The notes: generated by a model not told the origin, from the letters alone. DNA of 64,000 bases from Gymnorhina tibicen (GCA_013399875.1 VXAZ01004548.1:360955-424954), one strand, 5' to 3'. Shown: positions 1-13,515, counted from the first letter of the stretch. A program made the numbers and translations.

Positions 1-1417
1 ATAGCTATTCTGTCACAAAACATGTACTTTCCATTAAGACCATCCTAATAAATCCTATCTGCAAGTATTTTCTGTGTTATTAGAATAAAATTAACTTTGT
101 TCATATTTGTAAACTGCCTTCAATGATCTTTTTCATGGCATTAGTCTGAACTTGGATAAATTTGATGACTTGATCAGTCAATATCTTTCCGAAGCTGTGA
201 TGAGTTTCTAAGTAATTCTATAGCAATAATATATTTTACATTCTTTTCAGCTAATCTATTAACATTTTGTGATGCCTTTAGATGCTAAATATGTTTAGGG
301 ACCCATTCATTAAATGTTTAGCTCTAAAAAGTAGTGTGAATGGTGTCAAGATGAAACACAGATATTACATAATTATATTCCAATGTTGTATTGGATGATA
401 TTTAGTTTTCCGCAATTTATAAAATTGTTATGAAGTTAATAACACTGGGTAAAGAAAGACAGAAAAGTTTAATAACTGTGACTAAAATACTAAAGAGTGT
501 CCAATACTTGGATGCTAATGTAAGTGTAATTAAAAAAGATAATATGATGCAGACTTAAATTTACAAAGAAGTATACGTCTTTATGTGGATGAAATTTGTA
601 AACTCATTTTTGCAACTTGAATGTGAATTAATATTGTAGTTGCAATTTTCCTTAATTTAATTATAAAATTTGTCAAAGTGCTTTTCTATGTCTCAGAAAA
701 TATACATGAGTAACAAAGGCTTTCCAACTCTGAACTTTACTACTCATAGTATCATCAAAACCAGTTGTGTTTTACCACCAGAATGTAACTTTGATTACTT
801 TCTTGTTATGCTTACTCTTTGTCACATACTACACATGAGCTTTAATGCTATGCATAAAAAAAGTTGTTGCAAAAAGATTAAAACAAAAGTTTAAAATATA
901 AATTACAACGGTGTGTTAAAAACATTTTTATATTTATGATGAAAATCCTTTAATTAAAAGCCCAGACTGACCTTTTTTGTCCTTCCTGAAATATCTCTTT
1001 TCATAGAACAGAGAGGGTTGCATTATTGCTTGCTAGCCATTTCTTTTATTTACTGTTAAATCTGTATGCCCTTGATTCCAGAGAACAGGACCACTGTTTG
1101 AAGCTAGAATTAGTAATTTACTCCTGAGCTTTTGTGTAATGTTCTCCTATATTAATTAAGCAAGACTAGGAATTTATATCTGAGCTGGCAATGATATATA
1201 ATATAACAATACGCAAATAATTAGAATATTCTGAAAGAATATTCTGAAAAATATTCAGAATATTTCTGAAGATAGAAAAGGAAATAAATATTTATTAATG
1301 GGACTAATTTGTCTTGAGCCTCTACTTGAAACCAGAATGTTTTTATGTTTCAGAAACTTAAACTTCTTTCTAAAAAAAACCCCCAAACTAATCAGGGATC
1401 AAAAAAATACAGGCTAA
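1..1417. other. AT-rich non-coding DNA, no gene seen
   Basis: This stretch is unique-looking AT-rich sequence with frequent stops in all frames. The only open frame of note (670-894, 74 codons) has biased low-complexity composition and no recognisable motif. The one structured item is the repeat and inverted-repeat cluster at 1224-1270, listed separately. It could be intergenic or intronic. Confidence 0.6.
1224..1270. repeat. Tandem 13-mer with overlapping 11-bp inverted repeat
   Basis: A 13-base unit (GAATATTCTGAAA) is present twice in direct tandem at 1224-1236 and 1237-1249. The second copy forms a perfect inverted repeat: AATATTCTGAA at 1238-1248, a 5-base spacer, then TTCAGAATATT at 1254-1264. 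The cluster holds repeated GAA-two-bases-TTC blocks, the core spacing of heat-shock elements. An AT-rich microrepeat arising by chance is the simplest reading. Confidence 0.6.
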
Positions 1418-2480
1418 CAGAATCACAGAATGGCTGAGCTAGGAAGGAAGCTTTGAAGGTCATCAGGTCAAACGTCCCTATTCAAGCACAGCCACCTAGA
1501 ACAGGTTACCCAGGGCAATGTCCAGACAACTGTTGAATATCACAGAAGGAAGACTCCACAGACTTCCTGGGCAGCTTGTGCCAGTGCTCAGTCAGAAGTG
1601 TTTTCTGATGTTCAAAAGGAGCCTCCTGTGTTTCATTTTGTTCCCATTGCTTCTGGTCCTGTCACTGGGCACTACTGTCAGTAAATTACTCGGAACAGTC
1701 CCAGATCTCTTGGTCTTTCCTCATGTGTGACATTTCCTTATTTTTAGTCCAAGTATGTGGACTTGCCATTATGTCCGTATCTCCTGTGTACTGGAGAGTC
1801 CTGAACTGGACAAAGGAATCCAGGTGTCCACTCACCACTGCTGAGTAAAGTGGGGAAGGATCAAGTCCCTCAGTGTGTTGGCAACACTCCTAATGCAACA
1901 CAGGATAGCACTGGCCTTCTTTGCAGCAGGAGCACACTGTTGGCTCGTGTTCAGCTTGGTGTCTAGCAGGAGCCCGAGATCCCTTTCTGCAAAGCTGCTT
2001 TCCAGCAGATTGTCCCCCAATATATACTGGTGCCTGCCATTATTCCTCTACAAGTGAAGAACTTTGCACTTCCCCTTGTTGATCTGCACGGGGTTCCTTT
2101 CAGCCCTTTTCTCCAGACTGTCAGAGAACCCTCCAGAGGCACAAGCCTCAGACTTATCATTTGCTCCTCCAGGTTTGTTCTCATCTGCAAACTCTGTCCT
2201 ATCACCTGGATCATTAATCAAGGTGTTAAACATGACTGAACCCAATACTGACCTCTGGATTACACTGGTAGCCTCCAACTAGGCCTCTGGTCCCTTCTGT
2301 TCAGACAGTTTTAAATCCAGCACAGTGTCCAGCCTTTACTTCATCAGCTTCTCTGATGGGACCTCATGAGGGATAGTTAAAAGTCTTAGCGAAATTAGAT
2401 AGACAGTAACCACTCTTCCCTACCATGCCAGTTGTTTCAGCATAGTTCATCACATTATTCAAGCATGGCTTCCCTTTTTT
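1418..2480 (-). mobile_element. CR1 LINE, 5'-truncated, RT 3' half plus 3' UTR
   Basis: Read on the minus strand, the segment runs from the middle of a CR1 ORF2 reverse transcriptase to near the element's 3' end. Around 2330-2440 there is a decayed match to the conserved YLDFSKAFDT region. At 2200-2278 a GSVLG-type block is followed by an INDP-like stretch. At 2048-2100 the frame reads NKGKCKVLHL, and at 1880-2020 SSFAERDLGLLLDTKLN with CAPAAKKA, all typical of the CR1 ORF2 C-terminal region. The 3' UTR occupies about 1418-1830 and ends near an ATTCTGTGATTCTG tail. Stops and frameshifts break the reading frame, so it is a dead copy. Truncation at the 5' side is usual for CR1. Family assignment is from recalled CR1 motifs, not a database search. 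Confidence 0.9.
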
Positions 2481-5400
2481 TTTCCTTTATAATTAAACTG
2501 ATAACAATGTCATGAAACACTGACAGCAGATACCAATGTTATACCAGTATTTTGTATGGTATTCTGACACAAAGATCATTCTGTCTGTTTACCTGTTTAT
2601 CCATCTGCACATCTAACATCATATCTTACCTGTATTACAACTATGCAGGTTTCTTGACCCCTCTTAATTGGACCAACTTGGAATATTTTCATCCACTGCT
2701 TGTGTAATCCATTTCTCAAAAGAATAGCAAATATATTTTCAATATTTAAGTTCATTTTTGCATCCCTTTCACTTATACCCACTGCAGAAAATCCTCTCAA
2801 TCATGTAATTAGATTGATGGCTGCTTGCTCTCAAAAATAGCCTTTTTTCTTCAAATCATTTACTGTAACTCAATATATTACATGAAGATAGGTACTTGTG
2901 TGCAGCTCAGAAGTAGCAACATGGACCCCTGTGAGGAATAAAGACTCCATCCTGCTGATACACCCACATGTTTCAGTAATTCCAAGTGATATCTATTCTC
3001 TAATGCCCCTATCTTACAGAGTAATGCTTTGTGTGTGTGTGTGTGTGGGAAGTCTTTTGACTAGAGCCTCTCCCTTTTGCCTGTTTTACAAACTAGTTCT
3101 GTTTCCTGTAAATACAGATATCCACAGGTAAAATATTGAAAATATATAGGATTTCTTCTGTTATTTGGCATTTTCAAGCCTCTCTTCCCAATTTTCAGGT
3201 TTATTTTTAATTCACCTTCTTCCTATGAGTCTGATGACTGCTAACCCAGTTCATTAGGACATCACATAGTTTTACCTTTACTTATTTTACTTTGAAAAAT
3301 GTCTCATCTGCTTTTGTCTTTCAGCCTGGCAAGTCCAATTTGCTTCTTGTTTATTTCAAAACATTGCTTATTTTAATCAGATCTTTTCTACAGCCAGGTT
3401 TTGGCAAAGTGAGAACACATTCTCCATCATTTCATGTTTGACTTAATTTCCTCAGATGCTGCGAAAAATTATTCTCCCTTTCAAATTCTTGATATTTTAA
3501 AGCAACAGTTTTCAGATTTTCCGTTCTAACTATCAACTTTAAACTTCATCAGGACAGGTTCGTAAATAGTACTTCTTCACTTCACTTTAAGTATTTAAAC
3601 AAGTCTGATCTATAAATACAGCGTTTTTTAAAACTGCTTTTTTGCTCATTGCTCTTTTTAGCACTTCTGCTTCCTATTACAGAAAGACAAAAATTCATTC
3701 TGGAAATTGCAGTGACATTTCCAGAAGTCTACATGCATAGTTTTATCTCCTTGCTTTCACTCAGTACCCTTGTCTATTTTTGTGTTTCTAGATGTCATCC
3801 TCAGTTTCTTTCTGCCCTCCTAATGGTATCTGACATTTATATAAATTTTGAGAATCTGAACTACAAAAACTACCATTGAACTAAAAAGACATGTAGCAAA
3901 CAGTGTCTACACAGTATTTCTGTCAGAGAAATGGCAAGGAGTGACTAATAACTATTCTGTGTAAAAAGACTCTAGGGCCTACTTCAGGAATAAGCCATGT
4001 TACCATCAACTTAGAATTTAAAATTGTTTCACAGGATAGGCAGTTTCATATTTAAGCCTCAGAGAATATGAAGATACTTCATCAGAATGCACTGACTCCT
4101 AATATATATGATGGGTGGTTCTCCCTTGCTAAGGTTTTCCCTCCCACCTCGATCAGATATAACATCTGTATCTAGAAAAAAATCAGCCACTTCTCACTCT
4201 TTTTGTTCCTTCCTTCCCTCTCTCACTGGCATTTTATTCTCTTTCTCTTCTCCTTAAGGCTATCCTACTTCTGTTTCTCACTCTCTACCCTGCCCTCAAA
4301 TGAAAATATGAAAAACATGAAAATATTCTTAGGAAGTTCAGATTTTCATATATATTGTTCAGGTGATATAACAACTTAAACAACAAGACTTATCACTTTT
4401 GCTTTGTTTTATATAGGAACATATATTTTAAATCCTTTTAAAATTATTTCCCTATAGTACATATTAAGAAAAAGGGGTTATCTGACAATAACCAGTGAAA
4501 TGCAATTTTTAATTCACAGACTGCTAGTGGAAATGCAACAGTTCCGGAGAGAAGAAGGAAACAAAGAAGTAAGCATATTGTTTGTCAAAATAAACAATGC
4601 TTAACTTCCTCCTTTCTTTGTCACAATTTGAGGAACACAGAAAAGCACAGTGTTGTTTTCCTCTGAATTTGTTGTAAACTATCAGCTGGAACGATCTGTC
4701 TTTATAAATCATGTAAGTAGGGTACATCAGTGGTGCAGAACAACTCTATTTTCAAAATAAAGCATTCCAGAAACAACAACAGCAACAACAAAATAGTTTA
4801 AAAACAGGATTTAAAGCGCACAATGTGGAATGCAGTGTTAAGCTTTACAGGAACATAGGTTTTCAAGATCTTCTAAAGCTCTGACTATATGAACAGAAAG
4901 GGACAGTATACTGAAAGGGAATGTGGTCAGTCAATAGCAAGAGATATTGAGGATCTGAGTACAAGCTCTGTTATTATCATGCAAGTTTTCAAAACAAAGA
5001 AGGAACTGAAGGAATGTAAACCACAGAACAAATTTCTCTACCTTTTGCATTTGATCTTGCTTTGTCTGCCACATTACTTGATAGAGAATTTCACCTCGTA
5101 AATTTCCAAAAAGCTGCTCCTGTGTGTAGCAGTTGAAAAACAGTAGGCAGTGATAGTGATGGTAACCCACACAATGATCAGTTGGTGGCTGGATAGTTAA
5201 AATGTTCACACAGCTAGTTTTGAGTGACTGCACCCTTAAAAGTTAATCACCAGCCGAAAACTCGAGTTCTCATTTATTCATCCTTGCAAGGTAGTTGTGG
5301 ATATTAGTAACCAATGACAGGCCTTTCCATTTTCAAATTAAAACAGGACTATGGGAAGGTGGAAGGTATCATGTCTGGGGTTAAACTAGCCACAGCAGAA

Positions 5401-8054
5401 CATTAGGAGAAGTAACTCACATCTTATTTGGAATGGATGAAGAAAGTGGAATGGCACCGTAAAGAGACAGCAGAGAGAGAGCGGCGTATTCTAGTGAGGT
5501 ACAGAGGAAAATAAGAGTTTGATGAGACGACTGTGGCTTTGAAAGTCTGAGGAACAGAGAAGAAAGAGGTAGTCTACAGTAAAAGTAAAAGAATAGATTT
5601 AGGAAAAGAATGGAGGTGGACAGAGAAATTATGTGGCTTGCTGTTCCTATATTACAATTTTTAGCAACACATGCAATTGTTTGTGCTTGTCATAATCAGA
5701 AGAATATGCTATCCTGAAATACCACACCTCCCAAAAACCTTGAAGAAACAAATATCCTACGACTCAAGTGTACCAACTAACTTGTCATGCATGTAGATGT
5801 TTCCTAAATTCTTTGGGACTCAAGTACGTGTAATTCGACGTAATGATAAAATAAATAATGTCATTGAATTCAGAAATTGTGTATCTTGAGGTAAGAATAA
5901 AAGAAATTATATTAATATCCTTTTTTTTTCCCAAGAGCTTAGAATTAAAGGCATTTGTTATTTCTTTGGAGGCTAGAACACTTACCAGTACAAAGGACTG
6001 CAGTATAAGAAAGGGCATTCCATCAAGGAGTTTTGCTTTTTATGATGAAATCCATCCATTTTTAATCACTAGTTTTTCTGTTAGGGTATGCTATACTAAA
6101 CGTTCTCTGTGTATAAACAATGCTTTCCTTGAGAAAGAGAAAAAGTGAAGTTACTACTGGTGTTCCTAAGAAAAACTGTAGGTCAGGAAAGGCTTCATCT
6201 TCCATCTTCCATGTTTAGCTAACAAATAATCCTCATTTTCAACTAAGAGCTACTCATTGTTCAAGAGTTTTCAAAGTCAAACTGTTCTTTTCAAAGCCAC
6301 CAAACTGCAAACTTTAAATTTCAATTACAGTTTCATACTGGTCAATCTTTTATCATAATTAGTGTACTTGCATAAATTTTCACAAGCAAAATGATGACTT
6401 TAAGTACTGTTTTGTTCTGAACTTATTAAAAAGGTTTGCACTGCAAAATGTTTCATAATGACTAGTTTTATAACCTTTTTATTATTTTTTACACTATAGA
6501 AAAAAAAGATTTTGTGGCCAAAACTCAAGCCATGTGAAATACAAATAGGAAAAACTACTTGATTTTAACAGTGCACATTGCTTTGGTATGCATACCTATT
6601 GAAGCAACATCTCAGGATAGTATTACTTATTATTCTTTTAGAAATTCTTTGATTCTTGGTCAGAAATATATTTTAGTTTTTTTTACCTTTTTGTCTGATT
6701 CCCTTCTTTTTTTCCCCAAGGGTGCCTGTAACTTAACTTTTCTGCTTCACACAGAGATAGTACAAATTGTAGTTGTATCTTTTTTTGTTTGATATTATCA
6801 GGTCATTGTTTGTTCTTAATTAACTGAACATTCTGATACTATCTTTGCTAGGATAAAATTAAAATATGGATAAAGTTCTTGATGTTTGCCTTGATTTTAA
6901 TACATAAAAAACCCACAGAGATAGCAAAACGGAAAAAAAAGAACATGGAATGCTATATTTACAGAAAAAGTGTTTCTAAAAATCAATACATTTCCTCATC
7001 TTGCTACAGTCAAAACTGTATTTCACAACATCTACTTGACCTTAGAAATTGAAATAATCTTAGATTATAGCTAATTCATTTGTTTTATCTAGGATATTGG
7101 CAAACTTAACAAATGAGACAGCCTGATAATTACTGCTGGAGCTGGGATTTATATTTGACTTCTCAATCACTGATCATTACTTCAAAGAATGATTCATGGA
7201 CTCTTCTTGTAGAATGTAATTCCTCAAGGGAAAGTTCTAGACTGGGACAGAGTTCACTGAACAATCCAGTGTATCTTAAAGTGCTTCTCAAGCAGGAGAA
7301 ACTTTAGCTTTTCAAGTCCTTGATCTTCGGGTTCTCGACGCTGTCAAACCTGATCACATACTCCTGTGAAGGTTAATGTTGTAAATAATAGGGCTTTCTT
7401 TAGCCCTTTTTTCTGTTTTGGCATGAGGCGAAAAGAAGGAATTGCTCATTTCCCAAATTTGTTATCACAGTTTAAAATCTATCACAATTCAAAATTTCTT
7501 AATTGTTGGATAACTCTTTTAGGAATCTACTCTTTTTACTCAGGAGGTATGACTGGCACTAAAAGAATATCCTAGCATTAAAAAAATCTCACAAAAGAGC
7601 CAAAAGCAGAGGTCCCTTGCTTACAGTAATTGAAAAAGCAGCTCACTTTGGCAGAAACAATGTCCTCACCCTTATCAAGACACTGATAGCATGATTAAGT
7701 TTGTATTACTTTCCATACTAGTACCTACATAGGAATGTTATTAGTAGGTAAAGATAATACTTCACTTCAGTTATCAAATGTATGAAAAATGAGAGTGCTA
7801 GAATGATTATATTAAGAATGTATGATCAAGATAAGCATAAGTCAAATAAATAACAGATTTTATGACATGGCAAAATGCATGACAAAAAGTTTTGAGTTGC
7901 AGCAAAGGTGAAACAAATACCTCCAAAAGTAAGTAAGATTCAGAATCTGCATGCTGATGGAAACTGAAGTATCAAGTGTCTTTAGAAAACAAATGAAAAA
8001 TGATAAGAAAAAATGACAAAACAGTGTAATGAAAAGGTAATTAGCACTGGTAAC
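2481..8054. other. AT-rich non-coding DNA, no gene seen
   Basis: About 5.6 kb of AT-rich sequence without a recognisable gene or dated repeat. Open frames are at most 100 codons (4931-5233 minus) and have no domain signature. A short GT microsatellite at 3030-3047 and a purine-rich stretch near 5400-5640 are the only compositional features I noted. It is probably intergenic or intronic background. Confidence 0.55.
3030..3047. repeat. (GT)n microsatellite
   Basis: A run of nine GT dinucleotides within otherwise AT-rich sequence. It is short and probably only modestly polymorphic. Confidence 0.9.
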
Positions 8055-8245
8055 ATTTTAAGTAAAATCAGGAGCTGACCTCTTCACTCTGGTGAACAGT
8101 GACAGGACCTGAAGAAATGGCATGAAGCTATGTAAAGAGAGGTTTAGGTAGGATATTAGGAAAAAGGTTCTTCACCCGGAGAGTGGTTGGGCACTACAAG
8201 AAGTCTCCCAGGGAACTGGGCACAACACCAAGCCTGAAGTAAAGT
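8055..8245 (+). mobile_element. CR1 LINE 3' UTR fragment
   Basis: Plus-strand sequence reads like the CR1 3' UTR: a block with GTGACAGGACC, then AGGTTTAGGTAGGATATTAGG, a TTCTTCACC stretch, and a CCCAGGGAACTGGG segment near 8205. The order is that of CR1 consensus elements (burst of gtgacaggac, gatattaggaa, ttctt, cccaggga). About 190 bp survive; the terminal tail is missing. The fragment is old, judging by many substitutions. Assignment is by recall of CR1 consensus. Confidence 0.75.
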
Positions 8246-11200
8246 CAATTACTTTATTATATTAACTAGTTACTTAGTGAAATAATAGATTTAAAAGAAA
8301 ATTGATAGCTTACATATTCTGCTTGCTCATCAAAATGGATAATACAATCCACTGATGACAGCAATGTAGGCTATTCAAATATATGAGACCAAACACATAC
8401 TAACACAGCTGACATCACTATTTGGTATTAGTAAAAAATAAAAACCAGAGAAAAAATTGCATTACTTCAAAACATATGAAATACTACAGCTTGTAGCTGA
8501 ATTGCAGATCTTACCTTTACTGAAAGGTGTTGGCAACTTCCCTGACCTGTACATTTGGTATTTTTGGCTATATAGGTGTTCAATATTAATCAAAGTGTAG
8601 AGAACATATGCTGGGGTCATATCTATTTTTGGGACCCTCACTTTGAAATTAGAAAAAGGACAATAAAAATCTCTGAAGATTAATAGGGCTTGAAGTATTT
8701 TTTTTCTTCCAAATGGGCTGCAAAATGCTTTCTAGACTATAAGCATCACTTTAAACTATAAATATAAATGAAGCCCTGCTATGACTGTCAATGGTGAACG
8801 CTTAGCCTGTTACAATGATTCACACAGAAATACTGACCTTCCTCTCATTTTTATAATCTTTTTCATATTGAAGTTTATGGTTTGGACTGAAATAAAATCG
8901 GAACATCACAGAACGTAAAAATGTTGCTAACTTACATATATTTAAAATAATAAAACAAATGCTGACAACAGTTAATAAACAGTATTCCTTATTTGCAGAC
9001 CTATCATTGCCCAAGAAAAGTTTTCTATGTGACACTGTTTAAATAAAATAAAATGCTACAAAAGTACTTTTCTTGTAATAGTTTTCATGACAGTTATTTA
9101 TCTACTTTTTCTTTGGGGATTTTGCTTTCAAAATTAATATCTTATGTTAATCGTTGCTGAAAAAAAAGAGTTTGGGGTTTTTTTAAGAATTGTGTTGGTG
9201 AATTACCATCTTGCTGGGAATCTTGTAAGTTGTAATAAGTCTTATGATGCTCTAAAACTTGATATGGTACCTTTACACTCTCTTATAGTCCTTTCTTTTG
9301 AATTTAGTCTGGTAAATTTGTGCTGAAATTCAATAGTGTTCCTGAGATCACCATACTGATTCACTCAGAAGGTTGTTTAATTACAAATTCCACAAGGCAA
9401 GAGACAATCATTTTTAGTACCACTTGTCTTTCAAGGAGATAAAATTTTCTTTTGACTTATAACCTTTCCAAATTTTCTCATTTGATTACCTATAGTTTGC
9501 ATTTTACTCATAAAAGTAAAGCTGAAATGTCAGCTGGTCTTGAAGTAAGCATATTCAACTATTTGTTTCTATTCTTGTGTCCTGAAAAATATATAGTGAC
9601 TAAAAATGGGACGTTTTTCGTAGCTATTTCACGTATGACAATCCTTACTAGCAAAAGAAATATAAAAAAAAAATGTATAGAGGAAGAAGCAAAAGCACAT
9701 AAATTGTTTTAATGATCCATAGTATTGGTGGAGCAATAGGAAGGATGCACCTGTTTTCTATAATAAATCTAATTAAGTGAAACCTACTGCTTTCTTTTGC
9801 ATCAGTGGATCAACTGAAAATACCATTTTCATAGCCAGAAAAGTTATCATGCATTTATCTATGCAAGTACTGTAGCATGTATCTCTATTTATGAGTCTAT
9901 TGACCTATCTCTCACCACTGCTGGTGGTCTGATGAAGCTGGAGAGGGGAGGAAAATTCTAGGGGGCAGACTTTGGTAAATTGGTAAATAGTTATTTTTTG
10001 GTCTGTCTGTATGAACAATAAATAGAGATTTAATAAAGGTAAAACAGGAATATGGGTATTTCATTAGACTTAGACTACTACAACTATTAGGAAAATGTGT
10101 CAGAATAAGAAGAGAAGTCTATATCCTATTGAATTGATAATGGAAAAAAGGGGAAGAAAAAAAAAAAACACAACTCAAACCAAACCCCCGCACTTGAGAT
10201 ATTTCACTAACATGAAAAATAATATATTATTTGCTCAGAGCAGCTAACATTTTCAAATGCAGCTGAAGTCCACATTAATGGATTTTGGAATGAAACCAAC
10301 CTCTTAGAGTCTGGGTTAAAGCTTTGAAGGCTTGTCAATAGTTTCTTTATGGAAATATAAAGGATTAAAATTCAAATAATTTCTTTGTTCTGCCAAATTT
10401 TTGCTCAAAATCATGCTATATTTGAATTATAACTTCCAGGGTTGATATAATTTACAGCAGGAGATTGACTATTTACAACCATACATATATAACAAACTAT
10501 TAAAATACACACAAGAACTAGAAGAAATATTTTAAGAAACTGACAGCATTTATATTAAGGAAGAAACGAATGTTGAGTACTTATGTGCTTTTTACGCAAA
10601 GTTCAGATTCCTTTTCCAGTATTTTTAGTAGGATTTTTTTTTCTGAAAACATCAATGATATTGCATATTTTTGTCCTTTAATATTGATGATAAATCATTT
10701 GATAATTTCCTCAAAGGAAAGTACAGACATATTTTTTACATGGAAAATTTAGTCATGATCTAACATCCTTTATGCTATTTCTATTATTGTAAAGGTACAT
10801 AATAAGAACTATATTTTACCTCTAAGCTGTACTGTTTCCCTTCTGGCCCACACTATGAAACAGATTGTGCAATAATGCCTCTGGAGTGACTTCTATTATA
10901 ATGACTTTTAGATCCATTAAGTTAGGATAAGAAGGATTCCCTTTGAGCTAATCATTTAAGTCATTACAAAATGCTATGCAGAGAACAGACCTACAGGGAG
11001 ATGAGCTGGTCAAGGTACTGGGTCATCTTTCTATTGCCTTCACTGAAACATCAGACAGCATTTATTTAACTGTTTGTTAAAAGATTACTTGTCCTTGTAC
11101 TGATATTTCTAGAGTGCAATTTGCATGTCCATGCACACATATGCACACAAATATATGTGTGTGTGCGCTCGTATATACATACACATATATTTTCGCATAA

Positions 11201-11429
11201 CACATATATATGGAAACACACAACTCCCTGAACTCAGAGAAAACAATGACCATCAAATTCACTAATGATGGATAGTCATTCTTTTTATGATGGATAATAT
11301 AACATGATTTTCATATGAAAAATTCCGTGACAAATCTAATGAGTTATGACACTATGATCTATTTAGATGTTCAGCAGAATAATGTTGTATTTCCTGTTGA
11401 GAGTCACAGTAATGGGGTATGAGATGAGT
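8246..11429. other. AT-rich non-coding DNA, no gene seen
   Basis: Unique-looking AT-rich sequence. Frames of up to 86 codons (9452-9712) show no motif. The only local feature is the alternating purine/pyrimidine tract at 11131-11216. Confidence 0.55.
11131..11216. repeat. Alternating purine-pyrimidine tract (CA/TG/TA)
   Basis: A degenerate microsatellite of CACA, TGTG and TATA blocks. It contains a small inverted repeat, GCACACA near 11143 paired with TGTGTGC near 11160. Such tracts can adopt Z-DNA or cruciform structure; no function is implied. Confidence 0.65.
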
Positions 11430-11880
11430 TGCTTCATCTAACTATGCTCGTGTTACATATGATAGAATACATTTTAAGGAGTGGTGTGTTCTCTCAACAA
11501 TGGCTTGACTTGTGGGAGAGTAAGGAACACCAAAAGTGTGCTGAACTCCCCAGTCGTTTAGAAAATCGGCCAATTTCTGTGCTGTATATGCAGGGCCATT
11601 GTCTGTTTTTATCTCTTGAGGTACCCCTAATGAAGCAAACGCTTGCAAAAAATGCTGACAGGCATGACTGGCTGTCTCACCTGTATGTACTGAAGCAAAG
11701 ACTGCACCTGAAAATATATCCACTGATACGTGGATATTTTTTAATTTCCCGAAAAACGGGTATTTGGTGATATCTGTCTCCACAACTGCAGTCTTTGCAA
11801 TCCTCATGGATTGACTACTCCTGTTGAAACAGGAGGTTGTACAAGTTGGCAGTCGGCAGTACATTCCGAGGCTGTTATCC
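11430..11880 (-). pseudogene. Retroviral integrase core remnant (class II ERV pol)
   Basis: An open frame of 140 codons on the minus strand (start 11864, stop at 11442) encodes most of a retroviral integrase catalytic core. The acidic triad is readable as D31 (in TDITKY), D88 (in TDNGPAY) and E124 (in AIVERTHH). The last two are separated by 35 residues, the D,D(35)E spacing of retroviral integrases. The GVPYSPTSQAIVERTHHSLK-type segment points to the alpha/beta-retrovirus (class II, ERVK-like) group. The predicted Met is not the true start: upstream coding similarity (GLQRLQLW) continues in another frame to about 11850. It meets the core through a one-base loss between 11775 and 11779 and carries a TGA at 11804-11806. 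The zinc-binding N-terminus and the C-terminal domain are not recognisable, and similarity stops near 11455. It is a short dead fragment in otherwise unique DNA, with no LTR seen beside it. Confidence 0.9.
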
Positions 11881-13291
11881 TTGTGGATTAGATGTCAGCA
11901 TATGTCCGTAATCATGGATGTATACATCCGTGCTCCAGTTAGAGTCATCATAAAGCCACATAAATGAGATTCTGATAACTCACTTTTATGGTTCACACAT
12001 CTGGAATCACGATAGCACACAGGCCAAATTCGACAGATAATCATAATTTTCATGTTGTTTTCTTTTTATAGTAGCCTAATCTTCAAGTTTTCAGAGAACT
12101 TTCAAGCCTTCACATTCCAAGCCTTCAAAACAACAAACAAACTCTATTAAAAAACATACTGCTGGAATTAACTTGATTTTTTGCTGGAACCATTTTCCAA
12201 CATTTTGAGTGGCACATAGCTGCAACATTGGGATGCTTTCCAGACAAGTAATAATGCTGCTATATATATGTATGCGTATTTAATTATTGTTACTGATTTT
12301 CATACCTGTAAAGAAAAAAACCTCCAAACTAAGAAACAAAATGAAGTTTAGATTGTCCTTAACTGAGAAGTCACTGGATACATTTCACTTTAATAACTGC
12401 AAATTCTTTTTATGCTTATAAACTCAGCTTTTCCTCTGAAATCTTCATTAAGACAATAAAACTAGGGATGTTGAAGTTTTCTCTTAACAGTATCTCAGAG
12501 CCACTGAAATCAGTGGTGAAGCCCTTGATAACTTTAATAGTGCTTCAATGGATTTTTCAGTTTTAAGCTTTTACCCTTTCTTTTCCCATCACATAAAGAC
12601 TTTTGCAATCCTAGAAAAATTCTGTCTTTTTATCTTTTTTTAACCTGATCAGACAAAACCATCCACTGTATGGACCTCTGGGTGTATAGAGGTAAAGTAT
12701 AATTGACTGGAGTTTTGGAAGATTTCAGACCGTTGCTAGATCTGGTACATAGAGGAAAAAAAATGTTTGTAGTGCTAAATATTTGAGCTTTCTCAAAATA
12801 TGTTTTTTAATTTTCTTGTATATCCACAAGATATTACTGCATTAGTGTATTTTTATATTGATTCTAGTACATCACTTTCTAAATGTTTCACTGATTCTGC
12901 AGATTGCAGAATGCAATATATTTTCAGCTAGACAGTTAGTATTACAGTCTTCTCTTAGTTTTCAAATAAAAATGGACTTGTTTCCAGAACTATTGGTTTT
13001 CTCTTTCCTTTCTGGCAAAAGAACCTGAAAAATACTGACATAAAATGTAAAGCTTATAGATACATCACAGTATGAGAGATGTCCTATAACAAGTCAGAAC
13101 TTCTGTCATATGTGAAGGTCAGAGTTGGATCAGTTCCACCTAACACATAGCTCTTATTTACACCTACAGTTTTTTGCTTACTACAATGGCCCTCCTAACT
13201 TCCCCTAGTGGAAATAGATTAGTGGAATGTTTTAGGATCCTTAAGTGTCCTTTGAGGTACTGACTGTCCTATGTCAAGCCTAAGCAGAGAT
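11881..13291. other. AT-rich non-coding DNA, no gene seen
   Basis: No gene recognised. The first 150 bases next to the integrase remnant could hold more decayed retroviral sequence, but I could not align any recognisable domain there. The rest is AT-rich unique-looking sequence. Confidence 0.5.
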
Positions 13292-13515
13292 CATAGAATT
13301 ACAGAATCATTTATGTTGGAAAAAACTTTTAAGACCATCAGGTCCAAACACCAGTAAACCATACGCCCAAGTGCCATATCCCACTTCCTTGGGAAGCCTT
13401 TTCCAATGCCTGACCACCGTTTCAGTGAAGAAATTTTTCCTAATATTTAATCTAAACCTTCCCCTGGAGCAAGCTGAGGCTATTTCCTGATGATGCCACT
13501 GGCCGCCTTGGCCAT
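13292..13515 (-). mobile_element. CR1 LINE 3' end, minus strand
   Basis: The plus strand shows a CR1 3' end in reverse: TCATAGAATTACAGAATCAT, a TTGGAAAAAACTTTTAAGACCATCAGGTC-like block, CCTTGGGAAGCC, CCAATGCCTGACCACC, and GTGAAGAAATTTTTCCTAATAT. This is the order of an antisense CR1 3' UTR, beginning with the ATTCTATGA-type tail at 13292. About 200 bp survive. It is truncated at its 5' side, as usual for CR1, and is moderately diverged. Confidence 0.88.

Noticed and set aside
1518..2282. Plus-strand frames of 60-76 codons
   Set aside because: They are antisense shadows of the minus-strand CR1.
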